Assembly (NCBI RefSeq): GCF_902859735.1
Contig: NZ_CADIJY010000007.1
Coordinates: forward strand, 1 to 64,000
Source of the DNA: Achromobacter aegrifaciens
GTDB lineage: Bacteria > Pseudomonadota > Gammaproteobacteria > Burkholderiales > Burkholderiaceae_B
Length of the DNA stretch: 64,000 bases
Direction: 5' to 3'
Below, piece by piece: positions 1-8,639 of this stretch. Every line of letters begins with the position of its first letter. Within the stretch, counting starts at the first letter, position 1. The position numbers and the translations under genes are program-made. The notes under the pieces are model-generated. The model searched no databases. It was not told the origin of the DNA and saw nothing but the letters and a program-made list of their open reading frames with translations.

Positions 1-50
1 TCTTAGCAGCTATCGAAATATCAGGGTTAACCCTAAGTTTTCGGCAACTG

Positions 51-112
51 CCAAGCCCAAGACTATAACACGATTTTTGCAGATTGTGCAACTGGCTTTT
101 GCCTAACTTGCA
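51..112. repeat. 62-base direct repeat, copy 1
   Basis: This block matches 224-285 at 56 of 62 positions, counted by eye, with the second copy 173 bases to the right. Both copies are preceded at the same distance by an AGGG-N4-CCCT dyad (23-34 and 194-209), so the duplicated unit is about 90 bases long. Each copy contains a minus-strand promoter candidate. It is more likely a duplicated promoter module than a mobile repeat. Confidence 0.75.
55..91 (-). promoter_or_regulatory. Minus-strand promoter candidate, stable-RNA type
   Basis: Read on the minus strand, TTGCAC (86-91) is followed by an 18-base spacer and TATAGT (62-67) with the extended -10 TG one base upstream. The same design, TTGCAC-N18-TAATAT with TG, stands in front of the tRNA-Val gene at 59411-59440. 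It would drive transcription leftwards out of the window. Confidence 0.5.
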
Positions 113-223
113 CCTTATCTAGCAACCCCATCGCCACCACTTTCGCTTTCGCTTTGAATCTGAGATCGGTTACCGCCTGGATGGCCAGTGATATAAGGGC
201 AAACCCTTAATAACCATCACCAG

Positions 224-285
224 CCAAGCCCAAGACTATAGCACGATTTTTGCAGATTACGCAACTGGCTTCTGCCTAATTTGCT
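224..285. repeat. 62-base direct repeat, copy 2
   Basis: Second copy of the block at 51-112, with six substitutions. The two differences in the inferred -35 box change it from TTGCAC to TTGCGT, while the inferred 18-base spacing is kept. Confidence 0.75.
228..264 (-). promoter_or_regulatory. Minus-strand promoter candidate, second copy
   Basis: On the minus strand TTGCGT (259-264), an 18-base spacer and TATAGT (235-240) with an extended -10 TGC. It lies inside the second copy of the direct repeat and is 173 bases upstream of the first candidate, in the same orientation. Confidence 0.5.
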
Positions 286-407
286 GCAACCCTTGCAATA
301 ACCGCTGTCAACATCGCTGCTGACCTAGCGGCAGGCCGGCTAGGTTTCCCTTAGCCAACCCGTGTGCCTGCTTGGCTTCACGCTTCAAAACTGCCCGAAT
401 CGCGAAG

Positions 408-444
408 GAGCGAGACTATAGCACGGAATTTTGACGGGACTACG
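408..444 (-). promoter_or_regulatory. Minus-strand promoter candidate, weak -35
   Basis: The extended -10 TGCTATAGT recurs here (TATAGT at 415-420), 180 bases upstream of the second candidate, but I see no good -35 at 17-18 bases. The bases after the -10 on the minus strand are a C-rich TCTCGC discriminator, as is common at stable RNA promoters. Confidence 0.4.
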
Positions 445-565
445 AAGGTGACACCCTTTTTTTAAAAGATGCATCCTTTACGGGGACGCACCATTCGCCC
501 TGGACACCCCACGGCAAACGTCTGAGGGCGGTACCTATATATATAGAGGGGCTGAAAAGCCATAG

Positions 566-1042
566 CTAGAGCCTGAGCTCCGTGGTTTCCTTGATCTGCT
601 GTAGGGCGAAGAATGAACGCATGTCCACCACTGCAGGGTGGCGCATCAGCGTATCCATGGCGAACCGGGAGAAATGCGCCAGGTCGGCGACCTGTATACG
701 CAACAGGTAGTCCATGTCTCCGGACATGGCATAGCACTCCACGACCTCCGGCCATAGTTGCACGTCGCGTGCGAAGTCGCTCATGGGAGCATGACTGGAT
801 CCGCTGTGCTTGTTCAGACGGATGTTTACGTAGGCGAGCAGCCCCAAGCCGACCTTCTTCGCGTCGATCAGGGCGACGTACTTCTTGATGAAGCCCTTCT
901 CTTCCAGTCTGCGGACCCGCCGCAGGCAGGGACTGGGCGACAGCGACACACGATCGGCCAGCTCCTGGTTGCTGAGGCGGCCGTCGCGCTGCAATTCGGC
1001 CAGAATCCGTATATCTGTCCTATCCAGCTCAATGTCAGACAT
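566..1042 (-). CDS. Lrp/AsnC-family transcriptional regulator
   Basis: A 158-residue protein with the standard Lrp layout. An N-terminal winged helix-turn-helix covers about residues 5-65 and includes an LSxxPCxRRVxxLE-type recognition segment. A C-terminal RAM ligand-sensing and oligomerisation domain covers about 70-150 and includes the GDMDYLL motif. It is divergent from hppD with about 156 bases between starts, so control of tyrosine or phenylalanine catabolism is the likely job, together with autoregulation. The ATG at 1040-1042 is the natural start. The ligand cannot be read from the sequence. The family call is firm; the target is inferred from position. Confidence 0.93.
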   Translation of the reverse strand: MSDIELDRTDIRILAELQRDGRLSNQELADRVSLSPSPCLRRVRRLEEKGFIKKYVALIDAKKVGLGLLAYVNIRLNKHSGSSHAPMSDFARDVQLWPEVVECYAMSGDMDYLLRIQVADLAHFSRFAMDTLMRHPAVVDMRSFFALQQIKETTELRL

Positions 1043-1069
1043 TTTCAGCCCTTAATATTTTCTATCCGG

Positions 1070-1080
1070 CAATATTATTG
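1070..1080. promoter_or_regulatory. AT-rich palindrome between lrp-like gene and hppD
   Basis: CAATATTATTG is an exact odd palindrome (CAATA/TATTG) about 28 bases upstream of the Lrp start and about 120 bases upstream of hppD. Lrp-family proteins bind AT-rich dyads of this kind, so it is a candidate operator. No binding evidence is available. Confidence 0.3.
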
Positions 1081-1198
1081 CTCAACCTACTGGCTTTCGC
1101 GACATGTTTGCAATTGTCTGCCCGTCGTTCCTTCCTACAATCTCCGTCTAGACTTGAAGAACAAGTCGTCCTTAAAAACGATGCAAGGGAGCAGACTT

Positions 1199-2311
1199 AT
1201 GAGCAGCGCTTTCCAACCCTGGGACAACCCGATGGGCACCGCCGGGTTCGAATTCATTGAATATGCCGCGCCGGACCCCGCCGCGCTGCGCAAGGTGTTC
1301 GAACTGCTGGGCTTCAAGGCCATCGCCAAGCACCGCCACAAGGACGTGACCCTGTACCGCCAGGGCGGCGTCAACTTCCTGATCAACGCAGAACCGGATT
1401 CCTTCGCCCAGCGTTTCGCGCGCCTGCATGGCCCGTCGATCTGTGCGATCGGCTTTCGTGTGCAAGATGCCAACGCCGCCTACAAGCGCGCGCTGGAACT
1501 GGGCGCGTGGGGCTTCGATTCGCACAGCGGCCCGATGGAATTGAACATTCCGGCGATCAAGGGAATCGGCGATTCGCTGATCTACCTGGTGGACCGCTGG
1601 GCTGGCAAGGACGGCCATGGCGGTATTGGCGACATCAGCATCTATGACGTGGACTTCGTTCCCGTGGATCCGCAAAACGCCCAGGCCGACCTGAATCACC
1701 GCGGCGCCGGCTTGACGCTGGTGGACCACCTGACGCACAACGTGCACAAGGGCCGCATGGCCGAGTGGGCAGAGTTCTACGAACGCCTCTTCAATTTCCG
1801 CGAAGTCCGCTACTTCGACATCGAGGGCAAGGTGACGGGCGTGAAGTCCAAGGCCATGACCTCGCCTTGCGGCAACATCCGCATTCCGATCAACGAGGAA
1901 GGCACGGAAGAAAAGGGCCAGATCCAGGAATACCTGGACCTGTACCGTGGCGAAGGCATCCAGCACATCGCCATGGCCACCGAAGATATCTACGCCACCA
2001 TCGAAGCGCTGCGCCAGAACGGCGTAGTGTTCCTGGACACGCCGGAAACCTACTACGAGCTGCTGGACCGGCGTCTGCCGAACCACGGCGAAGACGTAGC
2101 GCGCCTGCAAAAGAACCGCATCCTGTTGGACGGCGCCCCCGGCGGCGGCCTGCTGCTGCAGATCTTCACTGAAAACCAGATCGGCCCGATCTTCTTCGAG
2201 ATCATCCAGCGCAAGGGCAACGATGGCTTCGGCGAAGGTAACTTCAAGGCCCTGTTCGAGTCGATCGAACTGGACCAGATGCGCCGCGGCGTGGTGAAGA
2301 CCGTCGAATAA
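1199..2311 (+). CDS. hppD: 4-hydroxyphenylpyruvate dioxygenase
   Basis: This non-haem iron enzyme converts 4-hydroxyphenylpyruvate and O2 to homogentisate in tyrosine catabolism. The 370-residue product has two vicinal-oxygen-chelate halves, with the iron site in the second. The expected 2-His-1-Glu triad is visible as H177 (VDHLTHNV), H256 (QHIAM) and E334 (FFEIIQRKG). I start at the ATG at 1199, preceded by a GGGAG ribosome site, because that gives the family's usual N-terminus; the open frame runs further upstream but matches nothing. The gene is divergent from an Lrp regulator. No other homogentisate-pathway genes are adjacent. Confidence 0.97.
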   Translation: MSSAFQPWDNPMGTAGFEFIEYAAPDPAALRKVFELLGFKAIAKHRHKDVTLYRQGGVNFLINAEPDSFAQRFARLHGPSICAIGFRVQDANAAYKRALELGAWGFDSHSGPMELNIPAIKGIGDSLIYLVDRWAGKDGHGGIGDISIYDVDFVPVDPQNAQADLNHRGAGLTLVDHLTHNVHKGRMAEWAEFYERLFNFREVRYFDIEGKVTGVKSKAMTSPCGNIRIPINEEGTEEKGQIQEYLDLYRGEGIQHIAMATEDIYATIEALRQNGVVFLDTPETYYELLDRRLPNHGEDVARLQKNRILLDGAPGGGLLLQIFTENQIGPIFFEIIQRKGNDGFGEGNFKALFESIELDQMRRGVVKTVE

Positions 2312-2360
2312 AGACTTCCCCCGCCAGCGCCCGGTGCTCGGGCATCGGCGCTGGCTTTGA

Positions 2361-2388
2361 AACCTCACCTTGTGGTGAGGTTTTTTTT
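2361..2388 (+). terminator. Rho-independent terminator of hppD
   Basis: The stem AACCTCACC/GGTGAGGTT closes over a short loop and is followed by a run of eight T. It lies 50 bases after the hppD stop and immediately before the end of the convergent msrA. Confidence 0.9.
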
Positions 2389-2393
2389 GCCTG

Positions 2394-2948
2394 CTACTTT
2401 TGCAGCCGCTCCTGGAACTGCTTGCGGAACTTGGCGACCTTGGGCGCGATCACGAATTGGCAATAGCCTTGCTCGGGATGCAGGGCGAAGTAGTTGCTGT
2501 GGTAGTCCTCGGCCTGCCAGAACTTGGCGGGCGGCAGCACGTGCGTCACGATGGGCGCATCGTAGATCTGCTGTGCATTGACCTCGGCGATGACGGCTTG
2601 GGCCTGCTCGCGCTGCCCCTCGTTCTGCCAGAAGATGGCGGATTCGTATTGCGGACCGACGTCATTGCCCTGGCGGCCCGGTGTGGTGGGGTCGTGGGTC
2701 GCGAAGAATACGCGCAGCAAGTCACTGTAGGACAGTTCAGCGGGATCGAACTCGATGCGGGCCACTTCGATGTGGCCCGTGGCCTTGCCGCAGACCTGCT
2801 CGTAGCTGGGATTGTCCACATGCCCGCCGCTATAACCGGGCAGCACGCTCTTGACCCCGCGCAGCTCGGTGAACACCGCTTCAACGCACCAGAAGCAGCC
2901 GCCGCCAAGTACCGCGACCTCATTGCCCGGAGAGGGTTGTTCTGCCAT
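2394..2948 (-). CDS. msrA: Peptide methionine-S-sulfoxide reductase
   Basis: MsrA reduces the S epimer of methionine sulfoxide in proteins and free methionine, repairing oxidative damage with thioredoxin as reductant. The 184-residue product carries the signature GCFWC at residues 17-21, with C18 as the catalytic cysteine, and the downstream HYxxNYFALHPEQGY-type block is partly visible as DYHSNYF. The start at 2946-2948 has a strong AGGAAGGA site. There is no fused MsrB domain. A small cytochrome c gene lies upstream on the same strand, about 79 bases away, so co-transcription is possible. Confidence 0.96.
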   Translation of the reverse strand: MAEQPSPGNEVAVLGGGCFWCVEAVFTELRGVKSVLPGYSGGHVDNPSYEQVCGKATGHIEVARIEFDPAELSYSDLLRVFFATHDPTTPGRQGNDVGPQYESAIFWQNEGQREQAQAVIAEVNAQQIYDAPIVTHVLPPAKFWQAEDYHSNYFALHPEQGYCQFVIAPKVAKFRKQFQERLQK

Positions 2949-3027
2949 GACGATTCCTTCCTGATAAAGGGCCGCGGAATACGGCCTGGCGTCCCGGCTT
3001 TCGTGCGCGGAACGCGAGAGAATAAGA

Positions 3028-3346
3028 CTACTGCTTGGGCGGAGCCAGCGACAAGATCCATTCGGCGAGCGCGCGGGCGTCGTCCGGGCTGACCTGAGTC
3101 TGCGCGGGCATGGGCACGGCACCCCAGGCGCCGCGACCGCCGCCGCGGATCTTGCCTGCCAGGTAATCGACCATGGCGTCGCCCTGCCCCGCATAGCGTT
3201 CAGCCACGCTCTTGAGCGGCGGGCCGACACGCTTGGCTTCGACCTGGTGGCAGGCCATACAGGCCTTGTTCTTGGCCAGATCCAACCCGGTGGTTTGCGC
3301 TTGCGCCGCCCCCGCGCCCAGGACGCAGGCGGCGGCCAACAACAGA

Positions 3347-3363
<17 letters not shown>
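3028..3363 (-). CDS. Small periplasmic class I cytochrome c (c551/c552 type)
   Basis: A 111-residue protein with a signal peptide ending near AQAQ at residues 20-23. A single haem site CMACH is at 35-39, and the likely axial methionine M85 sits in PMPAQTQ. Size and motif spacing fit the mono-haem c551/c552 group of soluble electron carriers. The start at 3361-3363 lies inside the ilvD 3' end, so the two genes overlap by 17 bases and are probably translationally coupled. The redox partner cannot be inferred from the neighbours. Confidence 0.9.
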
Positions 3364-5032
<1,669 letters not shown>

Positions 5033-5158
5033 GGTCTGTCTCCTGTCGGCCGCCGGGGCTCGGACATGGCAACCGCCCCGGGGGAACTGGCTCGCTTGCG
5101 CGCGAATCTTCAATGTTCGCCGGTTATTATCATTCAACTTTATTGTGTCGGGCAGAAC

Positions 5159-5947
5159 ATGCTGCAATATCCCCAATTTGACCCCGTCGCCCTGCAGATC
5201 GGGCCGCTTGCCATCCACTGGTACGGACTGATGTACCTGGTGGGCTTCGCCCTGGTGTACCTGCTGGGACGCCGCCGCATCACCTCCGGCCACACCACGT
5301 CACTGAACGTGAAGGATCTGGAAGACCTGATCTTCTATAGCGTGCTGGGCGTGGTGCTGGGCGGACGGCTGGGTTATGTGCTGTTCTACAAGCCCTCTTA
5401 CTACCTGTCCCATCCGCTGGAAGTGCTGTACCTGTGGCAGGGCGGCATGTCGTTCCATGGCGGGCTGATCGGCGTAATCGTGGTGATGCTGCTGTTCGCA
5501 CGCAAGAAGAAGCTGCCATTCTTCGCGGTCAGCGATTTCATCGCGCCGCTGATTCCGCTGGGGCTGGGCTTTGGCCGCCTGGGCAACTTCATCAATGGCG
5601 AACTCTGGGGCCGGCCCACCGATGTGCCGTGGGCCATGGTGTTTCCGGGCAGCGGCGACGGACTGGCGCGCCACCCCTCGCAACTCTATGAGCTGGGCCT
5701 GGAAGGCATCGTGCTGTTCGCGCTGCTGTGGTGGTTTTCGAGCAAGCCGCGCCCGCTGGGCCAGGTGAGCGGGCTCTTCCTGATGGGTTACGGAACGTTC
5801 CGCTTCCTGGTGGAATTCACCCGCGAGCCAGACAACTTCCTGGGCCTGCTCGCGGGTGGGTTGAGCATGGGACAGTGGCTGTCCGTGCCGATGGTCGCCC
5901 TGGGCGCCATCATGTTCAGCCTTACTGCAAAACGATCGTCCCGTTGA
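5159..5947 (+). CDS. lgt: Prolipoprotein diacylglyceryl transferase
   Basis: Lgt moves diacylglyceryl from phosphatidylglycerol to the lipobox cysteine of prolipoproteins at the inner membrane, the first step of lipoprotein maturation. The 262-residue product has about seven membrane segments. The conserved residues H100 (SFHGGLIG) and R140, N143 and E148 in the [14 protein letters not shown] signature are all present. The ATG at 5159 gives a normal N-terminus beginning MLQYPQFDP. Likely clients in this window are Pal, the TAXI lipoprotein and the lipoprotein hydrolase. Its 3' end overlaps the convergent SIMPL gene by 26 bases. Confidence 0.97.
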   Translation: MLQYPQFDPVALQIGPLAIHWYGLMYLVGFALVYLLGRRRITSGHTTSLNVKDLEDLIFYSVLGVVLGGRLGYVLFYKPSYYLSHPLEVLYLWQGGMSFHGGLIGVIVVMLLFARKKKLPFFAVSDFIAPLIPLGLGFGRLGNFINGELWGRPTDVPWAMVFPGSGDGLARHPSQLYELGLEGIVLFALLWWFSSKPRPLGQVSGLFLMGYGTFRFLVEFTREPDNFLGLLAGGLSMGQWLSVPMVALGAIMFSLTAKRSSR

Positions 5948-6680
5948 CCGCGATGCTGACCATGACGTTGCCCGCTTCCAGCGGGACGTTCGGACTGTAG
6001 CCGCCAGAGGCGTCCTTGGCCATGGCCGCGGCGCCCATCACGCGCGGCATCGGCACGGGGCCACCCGAGCCGCCCAGCTCCAGCTTGGCCAAGCGGTAGC
6101 CCGAGAAACCGAAGGCGTTGGCTGCGGCCAGCGCGCGGTCCTTGAAGGCTTGCGCGGCCTCCTTGAGCAGCTTGCGTTCTTCGGTCTCGCGCAATTCGCG
6201 CGACAGCAGGAAGCTGATGTTGGAGATGGCGGTCTTATCGGACAGATTGGACGCCAGGACGGCCGCGGCTTCGAAGTCCTTGGATTCCAGGATCACTTCA
6301 CCCTGGCCGCGCCAGGAACCGATCTTGCCCTTGCTGGAGGTGCTCGGCCAGACGTTGTAGCCGCCGGTGCGCACTTCCACTCCCTTGACGTCGCGCGCAC
6401 GCGTGACCACCTCGTCCAAAGCCGCATTCAGCTTCTTGCCTACGGTGGGCTGATCAGGAGCCTCGACTTCGGCGGACAGCGAAATGCGGACGGTGTCCGG
6501 TTTGACCTCGGAAGACGCATTGGCCTGCAGAGTCAGTTCCGGCGCGCGGCTGGTGGCGCCTTCCGTCGCGGCGGCGGGCGCCTGGGTCTGCGCATGGGCA
6601 AGCGGCGCGGCGCTCAGAGCGGCCACGATTGCGCACGCCGCGCTGAGTTTGGTCAGCGAAAACACAGGGTGTCTGAACAT
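5922..6680 (-). CDS. SIMPL-domain (DUF541) periplasmic protein
   Basis: A 252-residue protein with a clear signal peptide ending at AHAQ (about residue 31). One SIMPL/DUF541 domain follows from about residue 45 to the end, recognised from the opening [15 protein letters not shown] and the late YRLAKLELG segment. This family includes BP26 and YggE and is linked to oxidative-stress tolerance or envelope assembly, but its biochemistry is unsettled. The gene is monocistronic on the minus strand, just downstream of the 6S RNA gene. The family call is firm and the role unknown. Confidence 0.88.
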   Translation of the reverse strand: MFRHPVFSLTKLSAACAIVAALSAAPLAHAQTQAPAAATEGATSRAPELTLQANASSEVKPDTVRISLSAEVEAPDQPTVGKKLNAALDEVVTRARDVKGVEVRTGGYNVWPSTSSKGKIGSWRGQGEVILESKDFEAAAVLASNLSDKTAISNISFLLSRELRETEERKLLKEAAQAFKDRALAAANAFGFSGYRLAKLELGGSGGPVPMPRVMGAAAMAKDASGGYSPNVPLEAGNVMVSIAVNGTIVLQ

Positions 6681-6730
6681 GGAATGCTCCTAGGAGGGAG
6701 GACGAAGGGGAGTGGTGAGGCGCCCGAGGC

Positions 6731-6908
6731 GGACCTGCTCTTATGGCAGGCCCGCTGGGATAGATGCCCCGCCTGTGCCGTCAAGGCCGGCATCTCGAAC
6801 CCTGAGGTTCAAGGTGGTCGCGTTCCGAAGAGCGTCGGGTTCGTCTACAGGAGACGATCACTCCAGCTCTGCACTCCCGCAACCAATATGCCATAAGACA
6901 TAGGTTCA
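6731..6908 (-). ncRNA. ssrS: 6S RNA (ssrS), regulator of RNA polymerase
   Basis: The minus-strand transcript can form the long closing stem of 6S RNA. TCTTATGGCA (plus 6889-6898 read in reverse) pairs exactly with TGCCATAAGA (plus 6739-6748), and an outer ACCT/AGGT pair extends it. Internally it carries ACCTTGAAC followed by AGGGTTC, which resembles the conserved 3' region of E. coli 6S RNA. It lies directly downstream of zapA, the usual genomic position. 6S RNA mimics an open promoter and binds the sigma70 holoenzyme in stationary phase. The ends are estimated from the pairing and could be off by several bases. Confidence 0.8.
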
Positions 6909-6979
6909 GAGAATGTATGGCCTAGTCACGAACACGGCAGGGACAAACTGAAAATACTTGAGTACTGCTATATGAACTG

Positions 6980-7291
6980 TCAGAGCAGCTTTTCCTGACC
7001 CGACAAGGCGTCATCGAGTACTGCGTTCATGTCCTCGATTCTACGCTTGAAGTCGCCGACCGCCAAACCGCCCAGCGGACCATCGGGCGCTTTCATGGCG
7101 AGCAGCTCGCCCGCGACTTGCAGCGCGGCCATCACGGCGATGCGTTCATTGCTGGAGACCTTGCCCGTGCCCTGGATGCGCAGCATCAGTTGGTCCACGT
7201 GGCGCACGGCGGCCAGCAGCGTCGGCTTCTCTTCGGCGGAACACGCCAAAGAATAGTCGCGCCCCAGTATGGTGACATCTACGCGTTCCAT
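6980..7291 (-). CDS. zapA: Cell division protein ZapA
   Basis: ZapA binds FtsZ and cross-links protofilaments at the Z ring. The 103-residue product has the N-terminal beta motif MERVDVTILGRDYSLAC and a helical C-terminal half for tetramerisation, close to the usual 100-110 residues. Its ATG overlaps the stop of the upstream coiled-coil gene by one base (TGATG), so the two are translated together. The 6S RNA gene follows, the same zapA-ssrS order as in E. coli. Confidence 0.95.
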   Translation of the reverse strand: MERVDVTILGRDYSLACSAEEKPTLLAAVRHVDQLMLRIQGTGKVSSNERIAVMAALQVAGELLAMKAPDGPLGGLAVGDFKRRIEDMNAVLDDALSGQEKLL

Positions 7292-7737
7292 CAGTGTTGC
7301 TCTCCAGACGGTGCGCCCGGCAAGCGGGCCAGCACGGCGTCAATGCGCTCGCGGGCCGATGCGGCGGCCACGCGCAAGCGCTGTAATTCGGTGTCGCGGG
7401 TCTGCAAGCTGCCTTGCAATTCGGTTTCACGGGCGGAGAAACGCGATTCGAGAGACTGGCGCTCGGAGGTTTCGCGGGCCAGTTGCTCGCGTAGCGCGGC
7501 CTCGGCCTGCTGGGCTTGCTCGAGCATGGAGGTGACCGCGCCGTCGTGATCCTGAAGCTTGCTCTGGAGCGTGACGATTTCGGCCTCGCGCTCGGCGGCG
7601 CGCTGCTTGAGCACACGCTGCTCAGCTTCGGTTTCGTTCAGGCGTTGGCGCAACGCGTCACGCTCTGCGTGGAGTTGCCGGGTGCGTTGCACCAGTTGCC
7701 CTATGCGGGCGGCGAGTTGGTCTAGATCTTGCAGCAT
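7291..7737 (-). CDS. Coiled-coil protein upstream of ZapA (ZapB/TIGR02449-like)
   Basis: A 148-residue protein that is almost entirely coiled coil, rich in E, Q, R and L from about residue 1 to 135, with no signal peptide. The ATG at 7735-7737 (start MLQDLDQL) is preferred; the frame extends further upstream without support. Coiled-coil proteins directly upstream of zapA are common in proteobacteria and usually act at the division site together with ZapA. That role is inferred from position and shape. Confidence 0.75.
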   Translation of the reverse strand: MLQDLDQLAARIGQLVQRTRQLHAERDALRQRLNETEAEQRVLKQRAAEREAEIVTLQSKLQDHDGAVTSMLEQAQQAEAALREQLARETSERQSLESRFSARETELQGSLQTRDTELQRLRVAAASARERIDAVLARLPGAPSGEQH

Positions 7738-7952
7738 GGGCGCTATCGTAAACCATCCTGAGTTGAACGGGGTCTCTTCACGCAAGGTGAGAAACCCGGC
7801 AATATTCAGTAGGATTTATTCCTGTCTCATTCGAAAGCCACGCATCCGGCCGATCTTGCTTTCGTCTTTCTTTCTATAAACTTTCACTTAGCTTTCAAAA
7901 AGCCCTCAAACTTCCTGACCCGTTACAACTCGGGGTCGGGAGTTCCCGAATT

Positions 7953-7968
7953 CTAGGGAAAACCCCAG
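7953..7968. promoter_or_regulatory. CTAGGG-N4-CCCCAG dyad upstream of tctB
   Basis: A near-palindrome (one mismatch) of the GGG-N4-CCC form that recurs in front of several catabolic or transport genes in this window. A second dyad, TCGGG-N4-CCCGA, lies just upstream at 7936-7949. It is a candidate operator for an unknown regulator. Confidence 0.35.
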
Positions 7969-8062
7969 CCTTTCACCGACCTTACAGGGTTTGCAGCGTG
8001 GCGGGCGTCCATTACCATTCGCCCTTTCAAGAATCCCAGCCTTACCTTTCATAAGAACAAAT

Positions 8063-8084
8063 GGCACCCTGAAGTGCCTTTTTT
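8063..8084 (+). terminator. Terminator-like hairpin in tctBA leader
   Basis: GGCAC/GTGCC (8063-8067 and 8074-8078) with a six-base loop is followed by six T. It ends 77 bases before the tctB start, so it could be an attenuator or end a short leader transcript. The stem is only five base pairs. Confidence 0.45.
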
Positions 8085-8161
8085 GTGCCTGTCACTCGCC
8101 TGTCGGCGGGATTGGCCACAGACCTTTTTATCTACATGCTGTAAACAGGAGCCAACCAATC

Positions 8162-8626
8162 ATGCAGCTACGCAATCGACAGGACTTCTGGTCGGGGGTG
8201 ATGTTCATCGCCCTTGGACTGGGATTCGCCTGGCAGGCCAGCAGCTACCAAATGGGTACTGCCGCCCGGATGGGCCCAGGGTATTTTCCTTTCTGGCTAG
8301 GCATTGTTCTGGCATTGCTGGGCGCCATCGTGCTGCTTGGCTCGATGTCCAAGAAGGCGCACGAAACCCACGTCGACAAGTTCGACTGGCGCATCGTGTT
8401 CCTGGTGGTCGGATCGGTCGTGCTCTACGGCTTCATCCTCAAGCTGCTGGGCATCTACATCTCGGTGTTCGTTCTGGTTGTCGTCAGCAGCCTGGCCAGC
8501 CATGAGTTCAGCCTGAAGGTCGCCGTTGCCAACGCGATCTTCCTGGTGGTGTTCTCGTATCTGGCATTCGTCAAGGGGCTGGGGCTGATTTTCCCGCTGT
8601 GGCCGTCGTTTCTGGGCATGAACTAA
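8162..8626 (+). CDS. tctB: Tripartite tricarboxylate transporter, small membrane subunit TctB
   Basis: The four-helix small subunit of a TTT-family secondary carrier that works with TctA and a periplasmic TctC (BUG) protein. The 154-residue product has the family start (DFWSGVMFIALGLGFAW), the conserved MGTAARMGPGYFP segment near residues 31-43, and further hydrophobic helices to the end. I chose the ATG at 8162 because it gives this start; the frame runs further upstream. tctA begins 13 bases after the stop. No TctC gene is nearby, so the binding protein must be encoded elsewhere. Confidence 0.92.
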   Translation: MQLRNRQDFWSGVMFIALGLGFAWQASSYQMGTAARMGPGYFPFWLGIVLALLGAIVLLGSMSKKAHETHVDKFDWRIVFLVVGSVVLYGFILKLLGIYISVFVLVVVSSLASHEFSLKVAVANAIFLVVFSYLAFVKGLGLIFPLWPSFLGMN

Positions 8627-8639
8627 GGAGCCTTCGGCC

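Larger units (their letters stand above)
1..565. other. Gene-free leader region with promoter-like elements
   Basis: No convincing coding frame is present in this stretch. It contains two near-identical 62-base blocks, three minus-strand extended -10 promoter candidates and several GGG-N4-CCC dyads. The arrangement resembles a multi-promoter leader of a stable RNA operon lying beyond the left edge on the minus strand. That reading is an inference because no rRNA or tRNA sequence is inside the window. The part next to the Lrp gene (about 450-565) has a T-run and a TA-repeat but no clear terminator. Confidence 0.5.
7738..8161. other. Gene-free leader of the first tctBA pair
   Basis: This divergent region between the zap genes and tctB holds no gene. 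It contains the perfect dyad TCGGG-N4-CCCGA (7936-7949), a GGG-N4-CCC-type dyad (7953-7968) and a terminator-like hairpin with a T-run (8063-8084). Together these suggest a regulated leader for tctBA. No substrate-binding protein gene is present. Confidence 0.6.

Noticed and set aside
1-565. Insertion-sequence end or mobile repeat
   Set aside because: The repeats have no terminal inverted repeats or transposase, and each copy carries a well-formed promoter, which is better explained as a duplicated leader module.
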